Positions 26,353 to 36,730 of a stretch of DNA of 60,673 bases are shown in pieces. The notes beneath the pieces were generated by a model that did no database searches, was not told where the DNA came from, and saw nothing but the letters and a program-made list of their open reading frames with translations. The stretch covers positions 1 through 60,673 of the forward strand of contig JAAEQC010000061.1 in assembly GCA_024231905.1 (NCBI GenBank), given 5' to 3'. Both the position numbers and the translations under genes were made by a program. Positions within the stretch are counted from its first letter, which is position 1, and each line of letters opens with the position of its first letter. Source of the stretch: a bacterium. GTDB lineage: Bacteria; Krumholzibacteriota; Krumholzibacteriia; LZORAL124-64-63.

Positions 26353-27159
26353 ATGAAACGGCTGCTCCTTCCTGTTCTGATCATCCTGCTCATTCCCAGC
26401 GGCGCCACGGCGACCTCCGAGGCGGAGGAATCCACCTTCTCCCTGGTGCGAACGGGCCGAGGCCTGGGTCTGCACAAGGAGATGTTCATCCAGCCCTACT
26501 CGTGGTCGGACGATTACTACGGCAGCCAATCCGAAGTCATCTTCCAGCTAAGCGCCAAGCACGACCTCCTCGGTTCGCGCTTCTTCCTGGCCTACAGCCA
26601 GATCTCCTACTGGCAGGCCTACGACAAGAAGAACTCCTCGCCCTTCCGCGACACGAACTACAACCCGGAAGTCTTCTACCGCTTCCGGGAGTCGCCCCTG
26701 GGAAGCGGATTCCTGGGCGCGGATCTGGGCTTCGAGCACGAGTCCAACGGCCAGCGCGTACCCCTGTCCCGCAGTTGGAACCTGGCCTACGGCACGGGCT
26801 GGTTCCGCACCGACGACTGGTTCGTCCACGTGAAGGCCCGCTACCGCATGCCCGAGGATGACAAGGAGACGCCCGACTCCCCCGTGGGCGACGACAACCC
26901 CAAGATCACCGACTACCTGGGCCACAGCGACGTCACCGTGGCCCGCCTGTTCGGGGACGGCCACCAATTGCGCCTACTGGTGCGCGGCTACGTCGGCACC
27001 GACAAGGGACTGCTGGTGCTGACCTGGAGCCACGTCCTGCCGCGAACCGACGGCAACACCTACGCCTGCCTGCGTTTGTCCAACGGCTGGGGCGAGAGCC
27101 TCATGGACTACAACCGCCACAACACCCGGATCGGTATCGGGATCATGTTCAACCGCTGA
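26353..27159 (+). CDS. pldA: Outer-membrane phospholipase A (OMPLA)
   Basis: 268 aa. The ATG at 26353 is chosen over the one 12 nt upstream because GGAG sits six nt before it and the signal peptide starts there (MKRLLLPVLIILLIPSGATA). The catalytic block of OMPLA is intact: His and Ser in FEHESNGQ and Asn in LSRSWNLAYG. Flanking beta strands (FFLAYSQISYWQAYD, LRLLVRGYVGT, TRIGIGIMFNR) match the 12-strand barrel. Known OMPLA enzymes are dimeric, calcium-dependent and hydrolyse phospholipids that stray into the outer leaflet. The gene is monocistronic and proves a lipid-asymmetric outer membrane in this organism. Confidence 0.92.
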   Translation: MKRLLLPVLIILLIPSGATATSEAEESTFSLVRTGRGLGLHKEMFIQPYSWSDDYYGSQSEVIFQLSAKHDLLGSRFFLAYSQISYWQAYDKKNSSPFRDTNYNPEVFYRFRESPLGSGFLGADLGFEHESNGQRVPLSRSWNLAYGTGWFRTDDWFVHVKARYRMPEDDKETPDSPVGDDNPKITDYLGHSDVTVARLFGDGHQLRLLVRGYVGTDKGLLVLTWSHVLPRTDGNTYACLRLSNGWGESLMDYNRHNTRIGIGIMFNR

Positions 27160-27213
27160 ACCGAGGGGCGATTCCCTGGTCAAGTCGCGTCCGTCGGACC
27201 CGATAACGGACGT

Positions 27214-27238
27214 GGACCCTCCGCCCACGGAAGGGTCC
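27214..27238 (+). terminator. Hairpin after pldA
   Basis: GGACCCTCCG pairs with CGGAAGGGTCC (one bulge) around CCCA, 55 nt after the stop. There is no T-run, so it may act as a barrier or a weak terminator. Confidence 0.35.
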
Positions 27239-27296
27239 CGCGGCCACTCGTCCCGATGAGCCGCGACCGGGGGTTATCAGCGGAGGAGAGTCCGTC

Positions 27297-28346
27297 GTGC
27301 TCGATACCAAACTCAGATCCAAGGTCGCCGAGGAAATCCGCGAGGTGCTGGCCACCGTCGACCTCTTCGAGTACGTCGAAGACCGCAGGCTGCTCGAGAT
27401 CGCCGAGGCCGGCGACGTGCAGGTCCTCGAACGGGGCCAGATGCTGTTCCGCCGGGGAGACCCCTCGGACAAGATCTTCCTGCTCATGGACGGCGCCATC
27501 GAGATCGTCCGCTCCACCGCCGACGGCTCCGACCCGGTGCCCGTGGCCTACATCACCCCCGGCGAACTCATCGGCGACATGGCCCTCTTCACGGGCACGC
27601 CCCGGAGCTCGGACGCCCGGGTGCCCGAAATCGCCATGGTTTGGACCCTCAAACGGAATGAATTCGAGGAAGTGGCCGAGCGTATCCCCGGCTACGGCAT
27701 GCACCTGGCCAAGATGTTCGCCATCCGCATGCAGGAGCTCATCACCCACATGCGTCGCCAGTCCCAGCGCAAGGAGCTGAACGGCAAGCTGAAGCACTTC
27801 GACATGCCGACGGTGGTCCAGACCCTGATCAACGCCAAGCAGAACGGCCTGCTGTCGTTCATGGACAACGAGGGCAAGACCTTCGCCGAAGTGATGCTCG
27901 CCAACGGTTGTATCGACCGGGCCTGGTGCGGCGTGCTCCACGGCGAGGAAGCCTTCACCGAGATCTTCCTCTACCGCAACGAGGGCGAGTTCACCTACCG
28001 CTCGGCCCAGGAGATGGACCCGGACGCCATCAGCGACGTGGCCATCGCCATGCCCGCCCATCACCTGCTGATGGAGGCCATGCGCCGGGCCGACGAACTG
28101 GCCAATCTGCTCGAGGAACTGCCCGACCCCAAGCGCAACTTCGAGGCTACGACGACCCGGCTCAAGTGGCAGGCGTCCGAGGACGACGAACCCGAGGACG
28201 AGAACGTGGCCCAGGCCGTCATGCGCCTGCTGCGCTCTCCGCGTCAACTGGAGGGTCTCAACGAACTGGTGCCCTGTTCCAGCTACTCCCTGTACCGGGT
28301 GGCCCAGGCCCTCATCGCCTCGGGGCAGATCGAGCAGACCACGTAG
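27297..28346 (+). CDS. Cyclic-nucleotide-binding domain protein with DUF4388 (PATAN) domain
   Basis: 349 aa from a GTG preceded by GGAGGAGAG. Residues ~15-140 are a CRP-type cNMP-binding jelly roll (LEIAEAGDVQVLERGQMLFR, IFLLMDGAIEIV, TPGELIGDMALF, RSSDARV). The phosphate-binding cassette GELIGDMALF...RSSDA fits a ligand site. Residues ~160-260 match DUF4388: LKHFDMPTVVQTLINAKQNG, LLSFMDNEGK, HGEEAFTEIFLYRNEGEF. DUF4388 is found in Myxococcus- and Deinococcus-type signalling proteins and is thought to be a protein-interaction module. There is no DNA-binding HTH, so it is probably a second-messenger-dependent adaptor. A strong terminator follows. Confidence 0.8.
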   Translation: MLDTKLRSKVAEEIREVLATVDLFEYVEDRRLLEIAEAGDVQVLERGQMLFRRGDPSDKIFLLMDGAIEIVRSTADGSDPVPVAYITPGELIGDMALFTGTPRSSDARVPEIAMVWTLKRNEFEEVAERIPGYGMHLAKMFAIRMQELITHMRRQSQRKELNGKLKHFDMPTVVQTLINAKQNGLLSFMDNEGKTFAEVMLANGCIDRAWCGVLHGEEAFTEIFLYRNEGEFTYRSAQEMDPDAISDVAIAMPAHHLLMEAMRRADELANLLEELPDPKRNFEATTTRLKWQASEDDEPEDENVAQAVMRLLRSPRQLEGLNELVPCSSYSLYRVAQALIASGQIEQTT

Positions 28347-28370
28347 ACATCGGATTCGAATCCAGACCCG

Positions 28371-28401
28371 CAGCACCGGCTCCTGGCCGGTGCTGTTTTT
28401 T
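28371..28401 (+). terminator. Strong intrinsic terminator
   Basis: A perfect 10-bp stem CAGCACCGGC with a TCCTG loop is followed at once by six T and then CTTTT. It is the most canonical rho-independent terminator in the window. Confidence 0.9.
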
Positions 28402-28549
28402 CTTTTGTGATACTTTTTGGACCTTTTTATCAGATTTTCCTATTGATCGACCGTTCTCGACCAGATAGTCTGTGGTGGATTGCTTCGGGGGAGGCAGTCC
28501 CGGGCTGCTACCTCTGTTTGTCATTTCATTATTCCCTGGAGGGAAAACT

Positions 28550-29266
28550 ATGCGTGTTGTGATCATGCTCCTGCTTTGCATCGCCCTGGTCGGATCCGCC
28601 GTCGCCGCAGAGAAGACCGTCACCATCACCCCGCTGAAGGGCCCTGCCCAAATGGCCATGCAGGCGCCGGCCGGCGTGTGCGTCTTCGGCAACCTGAACC
28701 CGGTGGCCTACGCGATCCCCGACTACATGTGGGGCGCCGAATCCTACGCCACCATCTTCGAAGCCGAGCTGCCCCCCTGCGGTTGCCCCGAGGGCTTCAA
28801 CGTGGAAGCGGTCCACATGTACATGAACTTCGACATCGAGGACGTGCCCGTGTCCTTCGACGTCTCCGCGTCGTTCATGGAGGCCACGTTCGACGAGACC
28901 GCCGGCTGCGAGATTCCCGGCGCGACCATCTGCACCTCGTTGACCTACACGGTGACCATCGAGACCGCCGGCCTGTACGACGTGGGGATTCCCTTGGATC
29001 CGTTGACCTGCGGCTGTGCCTACTTCGGCTACAAGTATGCCGTGAGCATGGACATCGACACGGCCTTCGCCGAGTACCCGGACGCGGTGACCGACGAGTT
29101 TCCCCTGGGTTGCGTGAGCTGGAACAATTACGGCTCCGGCTGGATCGACACGATAGACCTCGGCATGCCCGGTGAGCTCAGCATGTACGCGGACATCGTC
29201 TGCTGCGCGCCGGCCGTGCCCGTGGAGGACAAGGCCTGGGGCGACGTGAAGTCCCTGTTCCGTTAG
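28550..29266 (+). CDS. Secreted protein with WG-x-x-K-type C-terminal tail
   Basis: 238 aa from the ATG at 28550, preceded by GGAGG at seven nt; a signal peptide follows (MRVVIMLLLCIALVGSAVAA). The mature part is a beta-rich Cys-containing domain (AELPPCGCPEGFNVEAVHM, AGCEIPGATICTSLTYTV, PLTCGCAYFGYKYAVSMD), probably disulfide-bonded outside the cell. I recognise no family, although the Ig-like style is common in FCB-group exported proteins. The last 16 residues, VPVEDKAWGDVKSLFR, match the tails of two other secreted or decayed proteins near 35 kb and one plus-strand fragment. A terminator follows the stop. Confidence 0.75.
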   Translation: MRVVIMLLLCIALVGSAVAAEKTVTITPLKGPAQMAMQAPAGVCVFGNLNPVAYAIPDYMWGAESYATIFEAELPPCGCPEGFNVEAVHMYMNFDIEDVPVSFDVSASFMEATFDETAGCEIPGATICTSLTYTVTIETAGLYDVGIPLDPLTCGCAYFGYKYAVSMDIDTAFAEYPDAVTDEFPLGCVSWNNYGSGWIDTIDLGMPGELSMYADIVCCAPAVPVEDKAWGDVKSLFR

Positions 29267-29289
29267 AATCAGTCGCCGTTGGACGACGA

Positions 29290-29320
29290 CGGGGAGGCGC
29301 CCGGTGCGCCTCCCCGTTTT
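29290..29320 (+). terminator. Intrinsic terminator after the secreted protein
   Basis: A perfect 11-bp stem CGGGGAGGCGC with a CCGGT loop is followed by TTTT, 24 nt after the stop. Confidence 0.85.
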
Positions 29321-29485
29321 CCATCCACACCCGCATTGCGCATGGAGGCCCAGAGTGGCTTGGGATTGAGGGCCGCAGCGGGAAACTCCCCGTAAGATCT
29401 ATAGTCTTTATGCTTATCGGTTATCAAAATACGCGATAAATTCACGACGCAGATGGCAGGGTGGAGATATTTTACATTTTTTAGC

Positions 29486-29514
29486 TTAATTTAGAGACAA
29501 ATAAGGCTTATAAT
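29486..29514 (+). promoter_or_regulatory. Predicted promoter of glnA
   Basis: A perfect -10 TATAAT stands 17 bp after TTAATT (three of six to the -35 consensus), in a markedly AT-rich stretch of ~120 bp upstream of glutamine synthetase. The weak -35 may call for an activator, as is common for nitrogen-regulated glnA. I see no -24/-12 element here. Confidence 0.55.
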
Positions 29515-29565
29515 ATGTCTTCGCAGTCGAATCCGATGTCCCCCTACAGGAGAGCGTGACCGCCC

Positions 29566-31014
29566 ATGATGGACCTGAGCAAGACCCCCCTGCGCGAGTT
29601 CCTGGAGATCCCCTACGACCAGCTCGAGGAGTTGAACCTCCAGTCCAAGATCTACCAGGAGGAGTGGACACCCATGGAGCAGGTGGAGACCGAGCGCCGC
29701 GCCTACCTGGAGGACGAGAAGCGGATCAAGGCCGTCACCGTGGCCTTCAGCGACCTCGAGGGCCGGCTCCATATGCTGGACTACGACAAGAAGTACCTGC
29801 TGAACGCCGACCAGCTCACCTTCGACGGCTCGTCCATCCGCGGCTTCACGCGCATCGCCGAGAGCGACCTGCGCCTGGGCATCGACTGGCGGGCCTTCTA
29901 CTGGATGCCGGCCGACGTCTTCGGACCGGGCAAGGTGCTGGTCTTCGGCCACGTCCTGGACAAGGACCACAAGCCCTACGGCGCCGACTTCCGCGGCCGC
30001 CTGCTGGCCTACACCCGGAAGCTGCGCGAGGAGCAGGGCATCATCGCCAACGTGTCGGCCGAGACCGAGGGCTTCCTCTTCGCCGACCGGGACGCCGAGC
30101 GCGGCTACTACGAGAAGGGCCGCTTCGACCTCATCTCCACCGGTGGCTACTACCACAGTCTGCCCCAGGATCCCCTGCGCCAGTTCATCGACACCTCGGC
30201 CGAGGTGCAGCGAGCCATGGGCTTCGAGAACGAGAAGGACCACCCGGAGGTGGGTCCGTCCCAGTTCGAGATGAACTTCAAGTACGCGCCGGCGCTCATC
30301 GCCGCCGACCGCATCCAGCTCTACAAGCTCATCTGCCGCCAGGTGGCCCAGTCCATGGGCATGACCGCCAGCTTCCTGCCCAAGCCCATCACCGGGGTCA
30401 ACGGCAGCGGCATGCACACCAACATCAGCCTGGCCAAGGACGGCCAGAACTTGTTCTGGGACGAGAATGGCGAGCATTTCATGTCCGAGACTGGCAACGA
30501 CTTCACCCGACGGATCCTGCACAACGCCGAGGACCTGTGCCTGGTGGCCAACGCCAGCGTGAACTCCTACCGGCGCCTGGACCCCAACTACGAGGCCCCC
30601 AACGAGATCACCGCCAGCCCCACCGACCGCAGCAGCATGATCCGTATCCCCCTCGCGGGACGGGCGGGTCAGCGCATCGAGGTGCGGTCGGTGTCCCCGG
30701 ACGTGAACCCGTACATGCTCATCTACGCCCTGCTGCGCACGGGCCTGGAGGGCCCCGAGCCCGATCCCGACGCGCCCAAGCCCAAGCGCATCCGCAAGCG
30801 CCTGCTGCCCGGCAACATCTATGACGCCATGGGCTCCTTCCGGCGCAGCACGTGGATGAAGGAGGTGCTGGGCAAGGCATCCCAGGCCAAGTACTGCGAA
30901 CTGAAGGAGCGGTCCGCCCACCGCTGCCCCCGCGAGATGGGCAACCGCATCAAGCGGTCGGAGATCCTCTACCACCACGAGGTCACGAATCAGATGATCT
31001 GGAACCAGTTCTAG
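29566..31014 (+). CDS. glnA: Glutamine synthetase, type I
   Basis: 482 aa. Joins ammonia and glutamate to glutamine with ATP. Recognisable elements: the beta-grasp part (VTVAFSDLEGRLHMLD, FDGSSIRGFTRIAESDLRL), the metal-ligand loop SAETEGFLF, HPEVGPSQFEMNF, the ATP site NGSGMHTNISL, and the Arg loop VNSYRRLDPNYEAPNEIT. A Tyr in PGNIYDA sits where GSI enzymes carry the adenylylated Tyr, so control by adenylylation is possible but unproven. The chain is slightly longer at the N-terminus than typical GSI. AGGAGA lies 11 nt before the ATG. It is monocistronic between an AT-rich promoter and a strong hairpin. Confidence 0.95.
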   Translation: MMDLSKTPLREFLEIPYDQLEELNLQSKIYQEEWTPMEQVETERRAYLEDEKRIKAVTVAFSDLEGRLHMLDYDKKYLLNADQLTFDGSSIRGFTRIAESDLRLGIDWRAFYWMPADVFGPGKVLVFGHVLDKDHKPYGADFRGRLLAYTRKLREEQGIIANVSAETEGFLFADRDAERGYYEKGRFDLISTGGYYHSLPQDPLRQFIDTSAEVQRAMGFENEKDHPEVGPSQFEMNFKYAPALIAADRIQLYKLICRQVAQSMGMTASFLPKPITGVNGSGMHTNISLAKDGQNLFWDENGEHFMSETGNDFTRRILHNAEDLCLVANASVNSYRRLDPNYEAPNEITASPTDRSSMIRIPLAGRAGQRIEVRSVSPDVNPYMLIYALLRTGLEGPEPDPDAPKPKRIRKRLLPGNIYDAMGSFRRSTWMKEVLGKASQAKYCELKERSAHRCPREMGNRIKRSEILYHHEVTNQMIWNQF

Positions 31015-31029
31015 ATCCCGCCGGGAATA

Positions 31030-31060
31030 CGGGCCCGCCGAGTATGAAGCGGCGGGCCCG
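31030..31060 (+). terminator. Terminator after glnA
   Basis: A perfect 11-bp stem CGGGCCCGCCG with a 9-nt loop AGTATGAAG, followed by TTCCCTTT, 15 nt after the stop. Confidence 0.8.
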
Positions 31061-31084
31061 TTCCCTTTGTCCGCCAGGGTAGCC

Positions 31085-31245
31085 CTACCGCACCAGCGTC
31101 ATCTTCCTCACCTGTTCGATCCCGTCCGCCTGCGTCCGTTCCAGGTCACTTCGTGCCCACCGTAGGGGAAGCGTTCGCCCGCCAGGAGTTCACGCGCGAG
31201 ACTCGCCGCCAGCCCCGCGATCAGCAGGATTCAACGACGGGATAC
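31085..31245 (-). pseudogene. Decayed FlgD-like Ig C-terminal domain
   Basis: Read on the - strand, the stretch gives [28 protein letters not shown] and, after a change of frame near 31135, TQADGIEQVRKMTLVR then a stop. An intact FlgD-like domain reads ...FNPAT...RLVREL...G.HEVTWNG...G..VASGVYFYRL......RKMTLVR. The segment between WNG and ADG that should hold the SGVYFYRL strand is missing and the frame is broken, so this is the eroded tail of a lost secreted-protein gene. The rest of the 560-bp gap between glnA and icd holds only a promoter; I see nothing else. Confidence 0.6.
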
Positions 31246-31456
31246 GGACGTGGTGGCGGCGACGGGCATGGCGTCCTCCTGGATGGGGAATCAGATGATA
31301 TCCAGGAGTTTATCGCCCCATGGAACCGCCACACAACTGCAAGAACTGGTGGTACTCCCACCGCTCCGGCCTTCACCCCGCATGATCGTACAGGGTCCCG
31401 TCACCGGCCGTCGGATCCCCGGCGTCGACAGGGCGAGGAATCCGTCCCGGGGAGCC

Positions 31457-31484
31457 TTGACTCCCCGCTCCCATCCCCTATCAT
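31457..31484 (+). promoter_or_regulatory. Predicted sigma-70-type promoter of icd
   Basis: TTGACT (five of six) and TATCAT are separated by 16 bp, ~90 bp before the ATG of isocitrate dehydrogenase. Confidence 0.6.
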
Positions 31485-31573
31485 CGTTGTTGCAGAGTTC
31501 TTCAGATATGTGGCTCGCCGAAGGCCGCTCCGGTTCCGTGCGCCCGCCACCTCCCCCAACGCCGAGGGAAGAC

Positions 31574-33799
<2,226 letters not shown>

Positions 33800-33823
33800 C
33801 GCAGCACTGGGCATGAACGGTAG

Positions 33824-33859
33824 AATGCAGGGGCGGGCGCCGGGCCCGCCTCTTGCATT
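33824..33859 (+). terminator. Long imperfect hairpin after icd
   Basis: AATGCA + GGGGCGGGC pairs with GCCCGCCTC + TGCATT, with one bulge and a 5-nt loop. It lies 25 nt after the stop and has no T-run. Confidence 0.5.
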
Positions 33860-33924
33860 AACGGCGTCAGGACGTCGGACCGAAGCGCCCGAGGATTCCC
33901 TGGCAGGCGAAGGAGAAGCCCATC

Positions 33925-34782
33925 GTGCCCGATGATGACCGGATCCGCGCCGAACCGACCATGCAGGAACTGGCCGCTTCCTACCACGAGTTGCCGGCCA
34001 TGCCCGCGGCCGTGGCCGATGTCCTGGTCCAGCTGGCGTCGCCCGACTGGACCATCGCCGGGATCGAGGCCACCATCTCCGCCGACCCGGCCCTGGTGGC
34101 GCGCATGATCGGCGTCAGCAACTCGGCCCTCTACGGCGGCGGACAGGAATTCCGCACTCTCAACCAGGCCCTGGTCCGGCTGGGCTTCCGCGCCATCCGC
34201 AGTCTCGCGGTGGTGGCCGCCGCCCGGGCCTTGTTCCCGATGGCCGACGACGCCCGCGGCCAGCGGGGCCAGGAGCTGTGGCGCCACTGCGCGGCTTGCG
34301 GCTGGGCCGGGCGCATGGTCGCCGAGGCCGTCAAGCAGCCCGACCCGGACGACGCCTTCGCCGCCGGCGCTCTGCACGACGTGGGTAAGGCCGTCATCCT
34401 GCTGAACCGGTTCGACGAGTACGAGCGGATCCTGGCCCTCATGCGTGACGAGGGGCTGGACAGCTGCACCGCCGAGCGGTCCGTGCTGGGCGTCGACCAC
34501 ACGACTCTTGCTGCCTGGTTGATGGATGACTGGCACCTGCCGGAGAGCGTGGTCGGCAGCATCACCGGCCACCACGACCCTGGGGCCGTCGGGGAGCATG
34601 AACGGCCGGCGCGGATTCTCACCTGCGGCAACCTGCTGGCCCACCTCTTCGCCGGAGGGCCCGCGGAACTGCGCACGGTCCTCTACGACGAATTGAAGCT
34701 GCTCGGCTTGAAGATCGCCGAAGCCGAGGACCTCACGGTCGAGGCCCTGCACCAGCTGGCGGACATGGGAGACCTGGTCTGA
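33925..34782 (+). CDS. HDOD domain signalling protein
   Basis: 285 aa from a GTG with AAGGAGAAG upstream. The HDOD pattern is clear: ELPAMPAAVADVLVQLASPD at the start, ISADPALVARMIGVSNSALY (helix that follows), LNQALVRLGFRAIRSLAVV and the HD-like GALHDVGKAVIL, then HTTLAAWLMDDWHLPESVV and ITGHHDP. HDOD proteins are HD-related domains, mostly without proven phosphohydrolase activity, used in regulation of motility, stress or cell cycle. Here HD and a later HH are retained, so activity is not excluded. No partner domain is attached. Confidence 0.88.
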   Translation: MPDDDRIRAEPTMQELAASYHELPAMPAAVADVLVQLASPDWTIAGIEATISADPALVARMIGVSNSALYGGGQEFRTLNQALVRLGFRAIRSLAVVAAARALFPMADDARGQRGQELWRHCAACGWAGRMVAEAVKQPDPDDAFAAGALHDVGKAVILLNRFDEYERILALMRDEGLDSCTAERSVLGVDHTTLAAWLMDDWHLPESVVGSITGHHDPGAVGEHERPARILTCGNLLAHLFAGGPAELRTVLYDELKLLGLKIAEAEDLTVEALHQLADMGDLV

Positions 34783-34848
34783 CGAAGCCCGGGGTCGTCA
34801 ACTGCCGCGAAGATCGGAAGCGCCGGCCCGCCACGGCCAGGGGCCCTT

Positions 34849-35526
34849 CTAGCGGTAGAGCGCTTTCACCCTTCCCCAGCTACGGCTCTCGACCGGCACC
34901 GGCTGCAACGTCGTGACGACCAGCCGCGGGGGGTTGGCGTGGCTCGCTCCGCCGAAGTAGACCAGATCGTTGTAGCCCACCTCCGAGAAGACACCACACA
35001 CGAAGAAGGACGCCTGGAAGATGTTTTCCGCGACGAGATCGATGACGTGGTCCGTCACGTCGAAGGAAAAATCCACGTTGGTGGTGCCCGTGGGCGCGAA
35101 GATGGCCAGGGCGGTCTGGTCGTTCAAATCGGCACGGGGCAGGACGACCGGGAGGGCGGTATAGGCGTAGGCGAAGAGGCCCACGTAGGGCAGCCCGGCC
35201 GCGTCGTCGCCGTAGCCCGTGTAGCGCAGGTGGAGCGTCGCACCGAGGATGGGGTTGCCGGTGCCGATGGCGGCGAAGTCGAACTCGGCGCAGGCGCCCC
35301 ACTCGGCATCGCAGCCCGCGGAATCGCCGCCCACCTGGAGCTGGGTCACGGCGTCGTGGACGCCGGCCACGAACGCAGTCTCGCTGAGACAGGTTCCGCC
35401 GGCGTCTTCTCGTTCCTCATGGCCGGTGCCCAGCAACTGGGCCGGATAATCGCTCTGGGCCAAGACCGCGTCGCCGGTCACCGTCAACAGCGCGGCGAGT
35501 GCGATGGTCGTCATCAGGATTCTCAT
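34849..35526 (-). CDS. Secreted protein with WG-x-x-K-type C-terminal tail
   Basis: 225 aa from the ATG at 35526, fixed by GGAGGGAG at five nt and by the signal peptide MRILMTTIALAALLTVTGDA (cleavage near VLA-Q). The mature part is a beta-sandwich-like domain (PILGATLHLRYTGYGDD, TTNVDFSFDVTDHVIDLV, RLVVTTLQPVPV), in the style of carbohydrate-binding or DNRLRE-type modules: strands on the pattern a-T-L-h-L-r-x-x and h-x-h-D-V-T-x-x-V. The last residues PVESRSWGRVKALYR match the tail of the protein at 28550. It converges with the HDOD gene. Confidence 0.7.
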   Translation of the reverse strand: MRILMTTIALAALLTVTGDAVLAQSDYPAQLLGTGHEEREDAGGTCLSETAFVAGVHDAVTQLQVGGDSAGCDAEWGACAEFDFAAIGTGNPILGATLHLRYTGYGDDAAGLPYVGLFAYAYTALPVVLPRADLNDQTALAIFAPTGTTNVDFSFDVTDHVIDLVAENIFQASFFVCGVFSEVGYNDLVYFGGASHANPPRLVVTTLQPVPVESRSWGRVKALYR

Positions 35527-35612
35527 GGGATCTCCCTCCATTCGTTACCCAGGGACATCCTACGCCACCCTGGTTGTGAAAGGAATGAATTCGCGGAGAC
35601 GGCGATTGACGG

Positions 35613-35735
35613 TCATTCGGTTCGAGCCAGCAGCTTCCGCGCCCGCACGGTGGCGTCGTATTCGTGCTCGTAGGCGGTCTCGGTCGCTCCTTCGTCAGTG
35701 CCCGGATTCTCGGCCAGGACGGGACGTTGCGCCAC
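35613..35735 (-). pseudogene. Possible C-terminal remnant of a lost gene
   Basis: The - strand frame reads VLAENPGTDEGATETAYEHE, continues through DATVRARKLLARTE and stops at 35613. The composition is that of a real helical C-terminus, but the frame has no start: a stop lies upstream and the sequence there switches to a remnant on the other strand. I treat it as a fragment left by rearrangement. Family not recognised. Confidence 0.3.
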
Positions 35736-35804
35736 TCCCTGCCGTCGGGAGAGGTGGCTGCCGAGCCCACGACCTTCGGGGCCCTGAAGGCGTTCTACCG
35801 CTGA
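35700..35804 (+). pseudogene. Remnant carrying a WG-x-x-K-like C-terminal tail
   Basis: The + strand frame reads ARILGQDGTLRHSLPSGEVA and ends AEPTTFGALKAFYR with a stop at 35802-35804. The tail fits E-x3-[WF]-G-x-[VL]-K-[AS]-x-[FY]-R, with Phe for Trp. The frame is open only back to ~35610 and has no plausible start, so only the end of a former secreted protein seems to remain. Confidence 0.4.
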
Positions 35805-35912
35805 AGGTCATTGGCGGACGCCCGGCCGTCGCCAGAGGTCCGCGACCGTCCATAGAACGAGGGGCCCGGATTTTCGCTGGCACCTCTTGTATTCCCTGTC
35901 GACGGGAACGGC

Positions 35913-36158
35913 TCAGCGGAACTCCGCCTTCAGGCTACCCCAACTCCGCTCCTCGACAGCCACGGGACCGCAGGCGCCGCAGCCCTGGTCATAGCGGCCC
36001 AGGAGGTAGAAGCCGTTATTCTTGGAAAGGCCGAGCGAGGTGGAGCAAAGGCTGAAATTCCCGGCCAGGAAGTCACAGTAGCCCGGGTCCACGAACCACT
36101 CGTGGGTCGACAGGACCAGTCCTCCCGGATCGGCGTGAAATCCCCGGTATCGTCCCGG
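35913..36158 (-). pseudogene. C-terminal remnant of a beta-helix surface protein with WG-x-x-K tail
   Basis: The - strand frame between a stop at 36159-36161 and the stop at 35913 reads, in part, GLVLSTHEWFVDPGYCDFLA, then GNFSLCSTSLGLSKNNGFYL and LLGRYDQGCGACGP. This is the closing segment of right-handed parallel beta-helix proteins common in this group (N/D-P-x-F-C-D...a-G-D-F-x-L-x...S-P...G-x-x-G-x-x-x-x-G-C). It ends VAVEERSWGSLKAEFR. There is no start and no beta-helix repeats upstream, so the gene is truncated. Confidence 0.55.
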
Positions 36159-36166
36159 TCAACCAT

Positions 36167-36646
36167 GTGGACGGCAACAGCCGCAACTCCCCGGTCAAGC
36201 AGCACGTAGACCGAGCATCGAGACACCCCCACCGGCGGGACAGATCCTTGACCGACCGCAGCCCTATCCTCACCTGGCATCCCCGGCGGGCCGTCTTCCT
36301 CCTGCTGGGAGCCGGCGCCTTCGCCGTCACGGAATTCGGCCGCCACGTCCTGCGCCCGTTGGTGCGCGAACACGGTGTGGACGACTTGGGCATCACTGAC
36401 AGCATCGGCAACGGCGGCGGCATTCTCGTCCAGATCTTCCTGGCCTTCGCCGTCATCAATCCGGACCGCCGTCGCAGTTTCATCTTGGCCACCGTCTTCG
36501 CCGCGGGATACATCATCTACGAATTCCTCCAGCCACATCTGCCCAAAGGTGTCTTCGACTGGAAAGACGTGTGGGGCACGATCATCGGGTACGTGATAGC
36601 GTTACCCGTGCTGGCGTTGGTCTGGAGGTGCGACAAACGATCGTGA
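36167..36646 (+). CDS. Small VanZ-like integral membrane protein
   Basis: 159 aa if started at the ATG 36167, which has no clear ribosome-binding site; a TTG at 36248 gives 132 aa and begins just before the first membrane helix, so the start is uncertain. Four hydrophobic helices follow: AVFLLLGAGAFAVTEFGRHV, GGGILVQIFLAFAVI, SFILATVFAAGYIIYEFL and WGTIIGYVIALPVLALVW. The charged D-x-x-D-x-x-G pattern in FDWKDVWGTIIGY resembles VanZ-type proteins. The VanZ link is tentative; function unknown. Confidence 0.55.
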   Translation: MDGNSRNSPVKQHVDRASRHPHRRDRSLTDRSPILTWHPRRAVFLLLGAGAFAVTEFGRHVLRPLVREHGVDDLGITDSIGNGGGILVQIFLAFAVINPDRRRSFILATVFAAGYIIYEFLQPHLPKGVFDWKDVWGTIIGYVIALPVLALVWRCDKRS

Positions 36647-36730
36647 CAGGCAACTGGTCGACCGTACGTTCTTCATCCGCTAGAATGCCCCCGGCCAAAC
36701 GCCCAGACCGTCCAACCGGGAAGGTGCCCC

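Noticed and set aside
28352..28363. GGATTCGAATCC, which resembles a tRNA T-arm
   Set aside because: It is a simple 12-bp palindrome between a stop codon and a terminator; there is no acceptor stem, anticodon arm or D-arm around it.
29491..30978. 495-codon frame opposite glnA
   Set aside because: Antisense shadow of glutamine synthetase; no signals and no recognisable domain.
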